From positions 1 through 64,000 of the forward strand of contig NZ_BPQP01000029.1 of the NCBI RefSeq assembly GCF_022179305.1: a stretch of 64,000 nt of DNA, given 5' to 3'. The notes under the pieces were generated by a model. It did not search any database and was not told the origin of the DNA. It saw only the letters and a list, made by a program, of their open reading frames with translations. This document shows positions 38,926 through 49,384 of the stretch, in pieces. The translations under genes and the position numbers were made by a program. The stretch is from Methylobacterium iners (lineage in GTDB: Bacteria > Pseudomonadota > Alphaproteobacteria > Rhizobiales > Beijerinckiaceae). Position 1 is the first letter of the stretch, and the number at the start of each line of letters is the position of its first letter.

Positions 38926-41649
38926 ATGATGGACAAAACCTTCGACCCTGCCGCCGTCGAGGCGCGGATCGCCTCCGCCTGGGAGGCAGGCGACGCGTTC
39001 AAGGCCGGACGCGCCGACCGCGCGGGTGGAGAACCCTATTGCATCGTGATCCCGCCGCCCAACGTCACGGGCAGCCTGCACATGGGTCACGCGCTCAACA
39101 ACACGCTGCAGGACATCCTCTGCCGGTTCGAGCGCATGCGCGGCCGCGACGTGCTCTGGCAGCCCGGCATGGACCATGCCGGCATCGCCACGCAGATGGT
39201 GGTCGAGCGTCGCCTCGCGGAGACGCAGCAGCCGGACCGGCGTGCGCTCGGCCGCGAGGCCTTCGTGGAGAAGGTCTGGGCCTGGAAGGCGGAATCGGGC
39301 GGCGCCATCGTCAACCAGCTCAAGCGGCTGGGCGCCTCCTGCGACTGGTCGCGCGAGCGCTTCACCATGGACGAGGGCCTGTCGAAGGCCGTCGCCAAGG
39401 TCTTCGTCGACCTCCACGCCCAGGGACTGATCTATCGCGACAAGCGCCTCGTGAACTGGGACCCGAAGTTCCAGACCGCGATCTCGGACCTCGAGGTCCA
39501 GCAGGTCGAGGTGAAAGGCCACCTCTGGCACTTCGACTATCCCGTGGTCGATGAGGCGGGCCGAGAGACCGGTGAGGTCATCACCGTCGCGACCACGCGG
39601 CCCGAGACCATGCTGGGCGACACGGCCGTCGCCGTGCATCCCGACGACGAGCGCTACACGGCGCTGGTCGGCCGACGCGTGCGCCTGCCGCTCGTCGGCC
39701 GCCTGATCTCGATCGTCGCCGACGACTACTCCGATCCGGAGAAGGGCACCGGCGCGGTCAAGATCACGCCTGCCCACGACTTCAACGATTTCGAGGTCGG
39801 CCGTCGGCACGGCTGCACCCCGATCAATGTTCTGGATACGGAAGCGCGCATAACGCTCTCTGGCAACGCCGCTTTCCTGGCCGATGCGTCGCCGGAGCCC
39901 GAGGCCCTGGCCCTCGACGGCCTCAGCCGTGAGGCCGCGCGCAAGGCGGTCGTCGCCCTCATGGAGGAGCGCGGGCGCCTGAGGCTGGTCGAGCCGAACA
40001 CCCACGCGGTGCCCCACGGCGACCGCTCGGGCGTCGTGATCGAGCCCTACCTCACCGACCAATGGTACCTGAACGTCAAGCCGCTGGCGGAGCGCGCGCT
40101 CCAGGCGGTGCGCGACGGGCAGACTCGTTTCATCCCAGGCAATTACGAGAAGATCTTCTTCCAGTGGCTTGAGAACATCGAGCCGTGGTGCATCTCGCGC
40201 CAGCTCTGGTGGGGCCATCAGATCCCGGTCTGGTACGACGAGGACGGCGGCATCTTCGTCGCCCAGAGCGAGGCAGAGGCCCTGGCTCAGGCTGAGGCCA
40301 AGCACGGCCGCGCCGTTGCCCTGCGGCGCGATGACGACGTCCTCGACACTTGGTTCTCCTCCGCCCTCTGGCCCTTCTCGACGCTGGGCTGGCCCGATGC
40401 GACGCCCGAGCTCGCGCGCTTCTACCCCACCAACACCCTGGTGACGGGCAAGGACATCCTGTTCTTCTGGGTGGCCCGGATGATGATGGTCGGCCTGCAC
40501 GTCACCGACCGCGTCCCCTTCGACACCGTCTATCTGCACACCCTGGTGCGGGACGCCGCGGGCGCCAAGATGTCGAAGTCCAAGGGCAACGTCGTCGACC
40601 CGCTCGGTCTGATCGACCAATACGGCGCCGACGCGCTGCGCTTCACGCTGGCCGCGCTCAACGCGCCGGGGCGGGACATCAAGCTCGCCGTCAACCGGGT
40701 CGAGGGCTATCGCAACTTCGCGACGAAGCTCTGGAACGCGGCACGCTTCGCCGAGATGAACGGCTGCGCGCTGCGGGCCGATTACCGCCCGGACGCCGCG
40801 ACCGAGGTGCTGAACCGCTGGGCGCTGGGCGAGGCGGCCCGCGCCGTCGCGGCCGTGACGGCCGCGCTCGAAGCCTACCGCTTCGACGATGCGGCGGCGG
40901 CGGCCTACCGCTTCGTCTGGAACGTCTTCTGCGACTGGTACCTGGAACTGGCCAAGCCCGTGCTCCAGGGCGAGGGCGACGCGGCCTCGAAGGCCGAGAC
41001 GCAAGCCACGATCGCCTTCCTGATCGACCAGATCGCCAAGCTGCTCCACCCCTTCATGCCCTTCCTCACGGAGGAGCTCTGGGCGATCAAGGGCGAGGCG
41101 CTGCCCGATCGCGGGCTTCTCGCGCTGGCCTCTTGGCCGGATCTGGCGCGGCTGGACGACCCGGCATCCGAGGCCGAGATCGGCTGGGTCGTCGATCTCG
41201 TCTCGGAGATCCGCTCCGCCCGCTCGGAGACGAGCGTGCCGGCGGCCGCGCAGATCCCGCTGGTCCTGGTGGGCGCCGACGAGGCGGCGCGGGCGCGCGC
41301 CGAGCGCTGGGGCGACACCCTGATCCGGCTGGCGCGCCTCTCCGAAATCGGCTTCGCCGCGGCGCCCCCGAAGAACGCGGTGCAGCTCCTGGTGCGCGGC
41401 ACGGTCGCGGCGCTGCCGCTGGAGGGCATCGTCGACCTCGCGGCGGAGGTGGCGCGGCTGCGGAAGGAGGAGGCCAAGGGTCGGGCCGAGATCGCCAAGA
41501 TCGAGGCCAAGCTCGGCAATGCCGATTTCGTGGCCCGCGCCCCTGAAGAGGTGGTGGAGGAGAACCGCGAGCGCCGCGACGCCGAGGCCGCGCGCCTTGA
41601 GAAGATCGGGGAGGCGCTGGCGCGGCTGGCGGACGGAACGGCGACTTGA
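38926..41649 (+). CDS. valS: Valyl-tRNA synthetase
   Basis: A 907-residue class Ia synthetase. HIGH-like PPPNVTGSLHMGHALNNT near residue 46, the editing domain (VATTRPETMLGDTAVAVHPD), KMSKSKGN near 550, an anticodon-binding region and a C-terminal coiled coil (AEVARLRKEEAKGRAEIAKI) are all present. It attaches valine to tRNA-Val. Starts at 38926 or 38929 are both possible. Followed by a dispersed intergenic repeat. Confidence 0.96.
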   Translation: MMDKTFDPAAVEARIASAWEAGDAFKAGRADRAGGEPYCIVIPPPNVTGSLHMGHALNNTLQDILCRFERMRGRDVLWQPGMDHAGIATQMVVERRLAETQQPDRRALGREAFVEKVWAWKAESGGAIVNQLKRLGASCDWSRERFTMDEGLSKAVAKVFVDLHAQGLIYRDKRLVNWDPKFQTAISDLEVQQVEVKGHLWHFDYPVVDEAGRETGEVITVATTRPETMLGDTAVAVHPDDERYTALVGRRVRLPLVGRLISIVADDYSDPEKGTGAVKITPAHDFNDFEVGRRHGCTPINVLDTEARITLSGNAAFLADASPEPEALALDGLSREAARKAVVALMEERGRLRLVEPNTHAVPHGDRSGVVIEPYLTDQWYLNVKPLAERALQAVRDGQTRFIPGNYEKIFFQWLENIEPWCISRQLWWGHQIPVWYDEDGGIFVAQSEAEALAQAEAKHGRAVALRRDDDVLDTWFSSALWPFSTLGWPDATPELARFYPTNTLVTGKDILFFWVARMMMVGLHVTDRVPFDTVYLHTLVRDAAGAKMSKSKGNVVDPLGLIDQYGADALRFTLAALNAPGRDIKLAVNRVEGYRNFATKLWNAARFAEMNGCALRADYRPDAATEVLNRWALGEAARAVAAVTAALEAYRFDDAAAAAYRFVWNVFCDWYLELAKPVLQGEGDAASKAETQATIAFLIDQIAKLLHPFMPFLTEELWAIKGEALPDRGLLALASWPDLARLDDPASEAEIGWVVDLVSEIRSARSETSVPAAAQIPLVLVGADEAARARAERWGDTLIRLARLSEIGFAAAPPKNAVQLLVRGTVAALPLEGIVDLAAEVARLRKEEAKGRAEIAKIEAKLGNADFVARAPEEVVEENRERRDAEAARLEKIGEALARLADGTAT

Positions 41650-41663
41650 GCGCTGCTACGCTT

Positions 41664-41811
41664 GTCATTCCGGGGCTGCGAAGCAGAGCCCGGAACCCAG
41701 AAACGCAGGTTGCAATCCAGTTTGCGCCGTTAGCGGCTCTGGGTTCCGGGCTCGCCGGAGCCTGTCCTCGGACCGGCCAAAGGCCGGACCCGGGGGGCGC
41801 CCCGAAATGAC
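41664..41811. repeat. Dispersed palindromic repeat, copy 1
   Basis: A 148-base element begins GTCATTCCGGGGC and ends with its near complement GCCCCGAAATGAC. Internal arms AGAGCCCGGAACCCAGA and TCTGGGTTCCGGGCTC also pair. A second, diverged copy is at 60743-60854. This is an intergenic palindromic family and probably spreads as a non-autonomous element. Confidence 0.8.
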
Positions 41812-41841
41812 AATCGTGGATGCACTTGTATCCGAACTCTC

Positions 41842-42579
41842 GTGAGCATTCTGAGACGGTGGGCCCTCCGTCCCGCCCAAGGACTCGCCGCCCTCCTGGC
41901 GATCCTGACCCTGGCCGTCGTCCTCACGGCGCGTTCCGGCGATCCGGCGCTCTTTCCCGCGCGCGACCCGGCGAACACCCGGGAGATCCACCTCGTCAGC
42001 CACGGCTGGCATTCCGGCATCGTCCTGCCGCGCGAGGCCCTGACCGGGGACGGCGCGGGCGCGGCGCTCCGCAACATCGCCACCCGGTTTCGCGACTATC
42101 CCAGGATCGAGTTCGGCTGGGGCGAGGCCCGCTTCTACCGAGCGACGCCGACCGTGAACGAGTTCGACTGGCGTCTCGCCCTGAGCGCCCTCTTCACCCC
42201 CGGCGGCAGCGACGCGGTGGTGCAGGTCGTCGGCCTCGAACGCGACGTGCGGGTAAGCTTCCCCCATTCCGACATCGTGCCGGTCCGGGTCTCGGCGGCG
42301 GGGCTGGCGCGGCTCATCGCCCGGCTCGATGCGAGCTTCCGCCTCGCCGACGGGCATTCGGTCGAGGGGGGTCCCGGCCTCTACGGGCCGAGCCTGTTCT
42401 ACGAGGGCGCAGGGCGCTTCAGCGTCGCCCATCTCTGCAATCACTGGACGGCCGGTCTGCTGAACGCGGCCGGGCTGCCGGTCACGCCGGTGCTCGACAC
42501 GCATCCGGCGGGGCTGCTCCTCGACCTGGAATGGCGATCGGGGCTGCGGCCAATGCCGCCCAACCTGTCCAAACTGTAA
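41842..42579 (+). CDS. TIGR02117/DUF2459 family protein
   Basis: A 245-residue protein. An N-terminal membrane segment (GLAALLAILTLAVVLTARSG) anchors a periplasmic domain with IHLVSHGWHSGIVLPREAL, IEFGWGEARFYRATP and the Cys-His region AHLCNHWTAGLLNAAGLPV. These are the conserved blocks of DUF2459, which may be a thiol-peptidase-like fold. GTG at 41842. Function unproven. Confidence 0.85.
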   Translation: MSILRRWALRPAQGLAALLAILTLAVVLTARSGDPALFPARDPANTREIHLVSHGWHSGIVLPREALTGDGAGAALRNIATRFRDYPRIEFGWGEARFYRATPTVNEFDWRLALSALFTPGGSDAVVQVVGLERDVRVSFPHSDIVPVRVSAAGLARLIARLDASFRLADGHSVEGGPGLYGPSLFYEGAGRFSVAHLCNHWTAGLLNAAGLPVTPVLDTHPAGLLLDLEWRSGLRPMPPNLSKL

Positions 42580-42671
42580 TCTTCGCGCCATCTCGAGGTC
42601 AGGCGGGCGGGCTTACGACGTTGGGCATGGCTCCTTCCGGGGCCCATGAGACACGCGTTTCGGAGACCCGA

Positions 42672-44204
42672 ATGACCGCTCAGCCAAACACCTTCCGCCG
42701 CAAGGCCCTCGCCTCCGTCGCGGCCGCCGCCCTCGTCGCGGCCGGTGCCGTCGGCGGTGGACTCGTCCAGCCCTCGACGCCCGCCATTGCCCAGGCCCTC
42801 TCCAAGAACCCGATCGATGCGCCCGAGCACCCGCCCGGCTCCTTCGCCAACGTCGTCGACAAGGTGAAGCCCGGCGTCGTCGCCGTGAAGGTGAAGCTCG
42901 AAGAGGGGGCCTCCGACGATGACGACGGGCCCGGCGGCCAGCAGAACGTCCCCCCGCAGCTGCGCGAGTTCTTCAAGCGCTTCGGCCAGGGCGGCCCCGG
43001 CCAGCAGGGCACGCCCGGCATGCCCCCGCAGCGCAAGGGCCAGCGCGGCGGCCAGGGCTCCGGCTTCATCATCTCGGCCGACGGCTACGTCGTGACCAAC
43101 AACCACGTCGTCGACAAGGCGAAGAGTGTGCAGGTCACCCTCGACGACGCTCGGACCCTTGACGCGAAGGTCGTCGGCAAGGACCCGAAGACGGACCTCG
43201 CGCTGCTCAAGATCACCGAGGGCGGCAACTACCCTTACGTCTCGCTGGGCAAGACCGCGCCCCGCGTCGGCGACTGGGTGGTGGCCATCGGCAACCCGTT
43301 CGGCCTAGGGGGAACGGTGACGGCCGGCATCGTCTCGGCGCGCGGCCGCGACATCGGCGCGGGTCCCTACGACGACTTCCTGCAGATCGACGCGCCCATC
43401 AACAAGGGCAACTCGGGCGGGCCGACCTTCAACGTCGGCGGCGAGGTCGTGGGCGTGAACACGGCGATCGCCTCGCCGTCGGGCGGCAGCGTCGGCCTCG
43501 CCTTCGCGATTCCCGCCGAGACCGTGCAGGCGGTGGTCGATCAGCTCCGCGCCGACGGCAAGGTCGCCCGCGGCTATCTCGGCGTCCAGGTCCAGCCGGT
43601 GACCAAGGACATCGCCGACAGCCTCGGCCTCGACAAGGCCAAGGGCGCGCTGATCGGCCAGGCCGAGTCCGGCACGCCGGCGGCCAAGGCGGGTCTGAAG
43701 ACCGGCGACGTGATCGAGTCGGTCAACGGCACGCCGATCAACGATGCCCGCGAGCTCTCGCGTCGGATCGCGGGGCTGAAGCCCGGCGGAACGGTCGAGA
43801 TCGCCTACCTGCGCAACGGCAAGTCGGCCACCGCCAAGGTCGAGCTCGGCACCCTGCCGAACGACACCAAGGTCGCCGCCAACGACAACGCCCGCCAGGG
43901 TCCGGCCAAGGACAGCCAGCCGCGCCTGGGCCTCAGCCTCGCGCCGGCCTCGGATGTCGGCGCCGGCGAGGAGGGCGTCGCGGTCATGGATGTCGACCCG
44001 GAGGGCCCGGCCGCGGCCAAGGGCATCGAGCAGGGCGACATCATCCTCGACGTGGCGGGGTCGGCCGTGTCCCGTCCCTCCGAGATCGCGGAGCGCATCC
44101 GCTCGGCGGAAGCCGCCGGCCGCAAGGCGGTGCTGATGCGGGTGAAGAACAGCAAGGGCCAGACCCGCTTCGTGGCGGTGGCCCTGACCAGCAAGGCGGG
44201 CTGA
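42672..44204 (+). CDS. DegP/MucD-type periplasmic serine protease
   Basis: A 510-residue protein. Signal-like N terminus (ALASVAAAALVAAGAVGGGL). The trypsin-like domain has His in NNHVVDKAK, Asp in DPKTDLALLK and Ser in NKGNSGGPTFN; a Gly/Gln/Pro-rich insertion precedes it. Two PDZ domains follow (GYLGVQVQPVTKDIADSLGL and GLSLAPASDVG). It degrades or refolds damaged envelope proteins. It is followed by a strong GC hairpin. The ATG at 42672 starts the signal. Confidence 0.93.
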   Translation: MTAQPNTFRRKALASVAAAALVAAGAVGGGLVQPSTPAIAQALSKNPIDAPEHPPGSFANVVDKVKPGVVAVKVKLEEGASDDDDGPGGQQNVPPQLREFFKRFGQGGPGQQGTPGMPPQRKGQRGGQGSGFIISADGYVVTNNHVVDKAKSVQVTLDDARTLDAKVVGKDPKTDLALLKITEGGNYPYVSLGKTAPRVGDWVVAIGNPFGLGGTVTAGIVSARGRDIGAGPYDDFLQIDAPINKGNSGGPTFNVGGEVVGVNTAIASPSGGSVGLAFAIPAETVQAVVDQLRADGKVARGYLGVQVQPVTKDIADSLGLDKAKGALIGQAESGTPAAKAGLKTGDVIESVNGTPINDARELSRRIAGLKPGGTVEIAYLRNGKSATAKVELGTLPNDTKVAANDNARQGPAKDSQPRLGLSLAPASDVGAGEEGVAVMDVDPEGPAAAKGIEQGDIILDVAGSAVSRPSEIAERIRSAEAAGRKAVLMRVKNSKGQTRFVAVALTSKAG

Positions 44205-44241
44205 TCCGCCCCGCGCTCACGCTGAATTGAAGCCGACCGGC

Positions 44242-44270
44242 GGCGCCGGCCCCCAGGGGCCGGCGCCGGT
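44242..44270 (+). terminator. Terminator after DegP-type gene
   Basis: GGCGCCGGCCCC (44242-44253) pairs with GGGGCCGGCGCC (44256-44267) with only a CA loop, then GGTTTCG follows. The T-run is short but the 12-bp stem is perfect. Confidence 0.65.
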
Positions 44271-44366
44271 TTCGCGTTCACGCATCCTTCTTGCTTGATC
44301 GAGGGGCCATCCGGACATCGTTCGGAAAACCACCGGGGATAGACCGATGGCGATCGGAGATGCCGC

Positions 44367-44834
44367 ATGGATCGAACGATGCACCCCGCCGCCCGGAGCC
44401 GGCGGCACGCCCTCCCCCTGCTGACCCTCTCGGCGGCGCTCGGCGCGTCGGCTCCGGCCGCGGCGAAGCCGACCTGGACCTCGGGCACCTTCGTCTACGC
44501 CGACCTCTGCACGGAGGCCGACGGCCGTCGCGCCGGGCACAGCATCACGCTGCGCCGGTCGCCGAACGGCGACGGCATCACGCTCGAGCGCGGCGGCCTT
44601 CCCGGACCGGTCCGCGTCGAGACGATCGCCCTGGACGACGCGAGCCGCGAGGTCGCCTTCACGGTCGAGACGGCCGACGGCCCCCTCGCCTTCCGGGGCG
44701 TCCTGGAGGCGCAGGCGCTGACCGGCACCCTGGAGGATGGCACCGGCGCCCGCTCGGTCCGGCTGCCGCGGGTCCTGCGCTCGCACGCGCACGAAGCCTG
44801 CCAGGGCGAGACGACGGGATCGTTGCGACGGTGA
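44367..44834 (+). CDS. Secreted hypothetical protein
   Basis: A 155-residue protein with a Sec signal (RRHALPLLTLSAALGASAPA). The mature part is beta-rich (SGTFVYADLCTEADGRR, GHSITLRRSPNGDGITLERG, RVETIALDDASREVAFTV), perhaps a lipocalin-like or avidin-like small barrel. An internal ATG at 44379 is an alternative start. No family identified. Confidence 0.6.
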   Translation: MDRTMHPAARSRRHALPLLTLSAALGASAPAAAKPTWTSGTFVYADLCTEADGRRAGHSITLRRSPNGDGITLERGGLPGPVRVETIALDDASREVAFTVETADGPLAFRGVLEAQALTGTLEDGTGARSVRLPRVLRSHAHEACQGETTGSLRR

Positions 44835-44883
44835 ACGGCGCACGCGGTTTGACGCACCGAGCATCTGATCGTACATACGTTTT

Positions 44884-45156
44884 GTGATCGTCTGGGATGA
44901 GGCGAAGCGCATCGCGAACCTTGCCAAGCACGGTCTGGATTTCGCGGTGTTCGAGGACAGCTTCGATTTCGAGACTTCGGTCAACCGCCCTGCGCGCCCG
45001 AGCCGAACGGGGCGGCTTCGGACCAAGTTGATCGGCATGCTCGAGGGCCGTCTGGTCGTGGCGGCCATCGTGTCCCCGCTCGGCACGGAAGCGCTGGCGA
45101 TCATCAGCCTTCGACGAGCGAGCGCGTCGGAAAGGATGCTCTATGAGCACCGCTAA
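44884..45156 (+). CDS. brnT: BrnT-family toxin
   Basis: A 90-residue protein from a GTG. VWDEAKRIANLAKHGLDFAV is the family motif (WDxxKxxxNxxKHG), and the terminal IISLRRASASERMLYEHR is the conserved end (RxAxxxExxxY). BrnT is a ribonuclease-type toxin of RelE-like fold that halts growth when free. The next gene, its antitoxin, overlaps it by 14 bases. Confidence 0.9.
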   Translation: MIVWDEAKRIANLAKHGLDFAVFEDSFDFETSVNRPARPSRTGRLRTKLIGMLEGRLVVAAIVSPLGTEALAIISLRRASASERMLYEHR

Positions 45157-45469
45157 GCATGCTCCCGGCTATGTGCCCAACGCTGCGTATTCTCAAGAGG
45201 ATTGGGATGAGGTCAGCGACAATCCGGAATGGACGGAGGAGGATTTTCGGAAGGCTCGCCCCTTCGCGGAGGCCTTTCCAGCCCTTGCCGAGGCCCTGCG
45301 ACGTGCCCGGGGACCACAGAAGTCGCCGAAGAAAATACCCGTCACCATCCGTCTGGATCAGGGGATCGTCGAGGCCTTCAAGGCCACGGGGCCCGGCTGG
45401 CAGACCCGCATGAACGACGTCCTGCGAGACGCGGCCCAGAACCTTCTGCGCGAACGCATGGGGACGTGA
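45143..45469 (+). CDS. brnA: BrnA-family antitoxin
   Basis: A 108-residue protein. The N-terminal part NPEWTEEDFRKARPFAEAFP binds the toxin; the C-terminal KKIPVTIRLDQGIVEAFKAT then PGWQTRMNDVLRDAAQN is a ribbon-helix-helix DNA-binding domain. It neutralises BrnT and represses the operon. The start overlaps the end of brnT, so the pair is translationally coupled. Confidence 0.9.
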   Translation: MSTAKHAPGYVPNAAYSQEDWDEVSDNPEWTEEDFRKARPFAEAFPALAEALRRARGPQKSPKKIPVTIRLDQGIVEAFKATGPGWQTRMNDVLRDAAQNLLRERMGT

Positions 45470-45519
45470 GGCCCCCGGCGGCATGGCCTCCCGCGAGCGG
45501 GCAGGTTAGATCGCTCGTC

Positions 45520-46023
45520 ATGATCCGCTACGCCGGCCTGAGCGCCCTCGCCTTCCTCCTCGCCGCGCCGGCGCAGGCGGCCGATTCCTGCGATGCGCTG
45601 ACCGCCAAGATGATCCGCGCGACGGGCGCCTCGCTCGCCGGGCGCACGGGTGCCCTCGCGGTGTTCCGCGCGGCCGATGCCGAGCGCATGAGCCTCGAAT
45701 GCGCGCCGCAGCGGCAGATGATCTTCGGCGCCCGCCAGCGGGAGCCGATCCGGCCGTACTTCGTGCTGATCGGGCTCGCGGCCGAGGCGCTCACCGGCGC
45801 CTCCGCCGAGGCGGTCGAGGTGCTGGCGCTCAACCTCCACCAGGACTCGCTGCTCACCGGCACTCCCCGCACGGGCCATGTCGGACGCGCGGCGCTCCGC
45901 TGCGAGACCGGCCCGCGCCTGGACGCGCTCGCGGGCAACCTGACGGTGTGTCGGCTGACCCCGAACCGGACCGCGGCTCTGCGCCGGAGGGCGGGCCTTC
46001 CCGCCGCCGCGAAGGCGGGCTAG
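45520..46023 (+). CDS. Secreted hypothetical protein
   Basis: A 167-residue protein with a signal peptide ([20 protein letters not shown]). The mature part has three Cys ([27 protein letters not shown] and RCETG nearby), suggesting a disulfide fold, and [39 protein letters not shown]. No family recognised. It ends 10 bases before kdsA and may be co-transcribed. Confidence 0.65.
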   Translation: MIRYAGLSALAFLLAAPAQAADSCDALTAKMIRATGASLAGRTGALAVFRAADAERMSLECAPQRQMIFGARQREPIRPYFVLIGLAAEALTGASAEAVEVLALNLHQDSLLTGTPRTGHVGRAALRCETGPRLDALAGNLTVCRLTPNRTAALRRRAGLPAAAKAG

Positions 46024-46033
46024 ACCGCCCCTC

Positions 46034-46885
46034 ATGTCCGAGATGCCCTCCCCCGGCCCCGTCGTGATGGCGGGATCCGTCGCCTTCGCCAACCACCTGC
46101 CGCTCGCGCTGATCGCCGGCCCCTGCCAGATGGAGAGCCGCGATCATGCGCTTGAGGTCGCAGGCGCGCTCAAGGCGATGACCGACGCGCTCGGGATCGG
46201 CATCGTCTTCAAGTCCTCCTTCGACAAGGCGAACCGGACCTCGGGGTCGACGGCCCGGGGTATCGGTCTCGCCGAGGCCCTGCCCATCTTCGCCGAGATC
46301 AAGGAGCGCTTGCGTCTGCCGGTGCTCACGGACGTGCACGAGGCCGGGCAATGCGCGCTCGCGGCGGAAGTCGTCGACGTGCTCCAGATCCCGGCTTTCC
46401 TCTGCCGGCAGACGGATCTGCTCCTCGCGGCCGCCGCCACCGGCCGGGTCGTCAACGTCAAGAAGGGGCAGTTCCTGGCGCCGTGGGACATGGCGCATGT
46501 CGCCGCCAAGGTGACGGGGGCCGGCAATCCCAACGTCATCGTCACCGAGCGCGGCGCCTCCTTCGGCTACAACACGCTGGTCTCGGACATGCGCAGCCTG
46601 CCCATCATGGCCCGCGTCACGGGCGGCGCGCCGGTGGTATTCGACGCGACCCATTCCGTGCAGCAGCCGGGCGGCCAGGGCGCGACGTCCGGCGGGCAGC
46701 GGGAGTTCGTGCCGGTGCTGGCCCGCGCCGCCGTGGCGGTGGGAGTCGCCGGAATCTTCATCGAGACCCATCCCGACCCCGACAGGGCCCCGTCCGACGG
46801 GCCGAACATGGTGCCCCTGAGGGCGATGCCGGCCCTCCTCGCCCAGCTCCAGGCCTTCGACCGGCTGGCCAAGGCGTCCGCCTAA
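46034..46885 (+). CDS. kdsA: 3-deoxy-8-phosphooctulonate synthase
   Basis: A 283-residue enzyme that joins arabinose-5-phosphate and phosphoenolpyruvate to give KDO-8-P for lipopolysaccharide inner core. Conserved blocks: [59 protein letters not shown] and [13 protein letters not shown]. The Cys-His metal ligands of the metal-dependent class are hinted at by GPCQ and VFDATH; the class is not certain. Ordinary length. Confidence 0.95.
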   Translation: MSEMPSPGPVVMAGSVAFANHLPLALIAGPCQMESRDHALEVAGALKAMTDALGIGIVFKSSFDKANRTSGSTARGIGLAEALPIFAEIKERLRLPVLTDVHEAGQCALAAEVVDVLQIPAFLCRQTDLLLAAAATGRVVNVKKGQFLAPWDMAHVAAKVTGAGNPNVIVTERGASFGYNTLVSDMRSLPIMARVTGGAPVVFDATHSVQQPGGQGATSGGQREFVPVLARAAVAVGVAGIFIETHPDPDRAPSDGPNMVPLRAMPALLAQLQAFDRLAKASA

Positions 46886-46951
46886 TTTCGGAACCTCCCC
46901 TTTCCGGGTTCGTTCGCTTTCCTAATCGGAAGCAACAACCTGAGGATCTTC

Positions 46952-47266
46952 ATGCGAAAGCTCGCACTCGTCTCTGCCCTGACGCTCTCGCTCGGCGCGA
47001 TGGCCGTCTCGACCTCGGCTGACGCGGGACCCCGCGGTTACGGCTACGGCAATGGCGGCTATGCCAAGGGCGGTTATGGTCGTGGCTACGCCTATCGAGG
47101 CGGTGGACGCCGCGGCATCGGGACCGGCGCGGCCGTCGGCCTCGGGATCGCGGGTCTCGCGGCCGGCGCCATCGCCGCCGAGGGCTACCGTCGGTCGACC
47201 TACGACGACGGCTACGGCCGCCGCGGCTACGGTTACGGCCGTCCGGCCTACGGCTACGGTTATTGA
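46952..47266 (+). CDS. Secreted Gly/Tyr-rich small protein
   Basis: A 104-residue protein with a signal peptide (MRKLALVSALTLSLGAMAVS). It then has GYGYGNGGYAKGGYGRGYAY, a central glycine-zipper hydrophobic stretch (GAAVGLGIAGLAAGAIAAEG) and a final RGYGYGRPAYGYGY. Many envelope-stress proteins of this group have the same layout. A strong terminator follows. Confidence 0.7.
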   Translation: MRKLALVSALTLSLGAMAVSTSADAGPRGYGYGNGGYAKGGYGRGYAYRGGGRRGIGTGAAVGLGIAGLAAGAIAAEGYRRSTYDDGYGRRGYGYGRPAYGYGY

Positions 47267-47293
47267 TCGACGCGCCAGCGGCGCAGGATGAGA

Positions 47294-47325
47294 GGGCGGC
47301 CGGTTCATCACCGGCCGCCCTTTTT
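47294..47325 (+). terminator. Rho-independent terminator
   Basis: GGGCGGCCGG (47294-47303) pairs with CCGGCCGCCC (47311-47320), then TTTTT. It ends the Gly/Tyr-rich gene and may also serve the convergent queF. Confidence 0.88.
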
Positions 47326-47336
47326 CGTGAGGACTC

Positions 47337-47801
47337 CTAGCGGGCGCGGTAGGGCGGCACGCCCTGGTCCGGCACCCAGAGCGAGGCCGGCGGCGCGCCG
47401 GTCTGCCAGAACACGTCGATCGGGATGCCCCCGCGCGGGTACCAGTAGCCGCCGATGCGAAGCCAGCGCGGTGCGAGTAACTCGGTCAAGCGCTTGCCGA
47501 TGCCGACCGTGCAATCCTCGTGGAAGGCGCCGTGGTTGCGGAAGGCGCCGAGATAGAGCTTGAGCGACTTCGACTCCACGAGCCATCGATCGGGCACGTA
47601 GTCGATCACCAGGATCGCGAAATCCGGCTGGCCCGTCACCGGGCAGAGCGAGGTGAATTCGGGCGCGGTGAAGCGCGCGAGGTAATCGGTGTCCGGATGC
47701 GGGTTCGGCACCCGGTCGAGTTGCGCCGCGTCGGGGCTCGCGGGCGAGGCGACGTTCTGGCCGAGCTGCAGCGGGGCGTCGGGTCGGGTCTCTTGCGTCA
47801 T
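47337..47801 (-). CDS. queF: NADPH-dependent 7-cyano-7-deazaguanine reductase
   Basis: A 154-residue unimodular QueF. It reduces preQ0 to preQ1, the last free-base step towards queuosine in tRNA. The nucleophilic Cys is in [15 protein letters not shown], followed by [20 protein letters not shown] (NADPH-binding E(S/L)K(S/A)hK motif) and [20 protein letters not shown]. Length matches the short class. Confidence 0.95.
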   Translation of the reverse strand: MTQETRPDAPLQLGQNVASPASPDAAQLDRVPNPHPDTDYLARFTAPEFTSLCPVTGQPDFAILVIDYVPDRWLVESKSLKLYLGAFRNHGAFHEDCTVGIGKRLTELLAPRWLRIGGYWYPRGGIPIDVFWQTGAPPASLWVPDQGVPPYRAR

Positions 47802-47944
47802 GCCGGTGCTATAGCCCTCCCTCCCCGCTCGCGCATCTCTCCTGCGCGGGACCCGGGGTCGCGGCTATTTCTTGAGCCGCCGATGAAGATTCTTCACTGG
47901 CCTCCGTGCTTTCCGCCCCGGGCCGGCGCTTGCCGGACGTTTGA

Positions 47945-49366
<1,422 letters not shown>

Positions 49367-49384
49367 TCGCGGCGTCGGGAGGCC

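Noticed and set aside
38926-41649. Long antisense frames across valS, tolC and the nucleotidase
   Set aside because: They are by-products of high third-position GC and contain no domain-like sequence.
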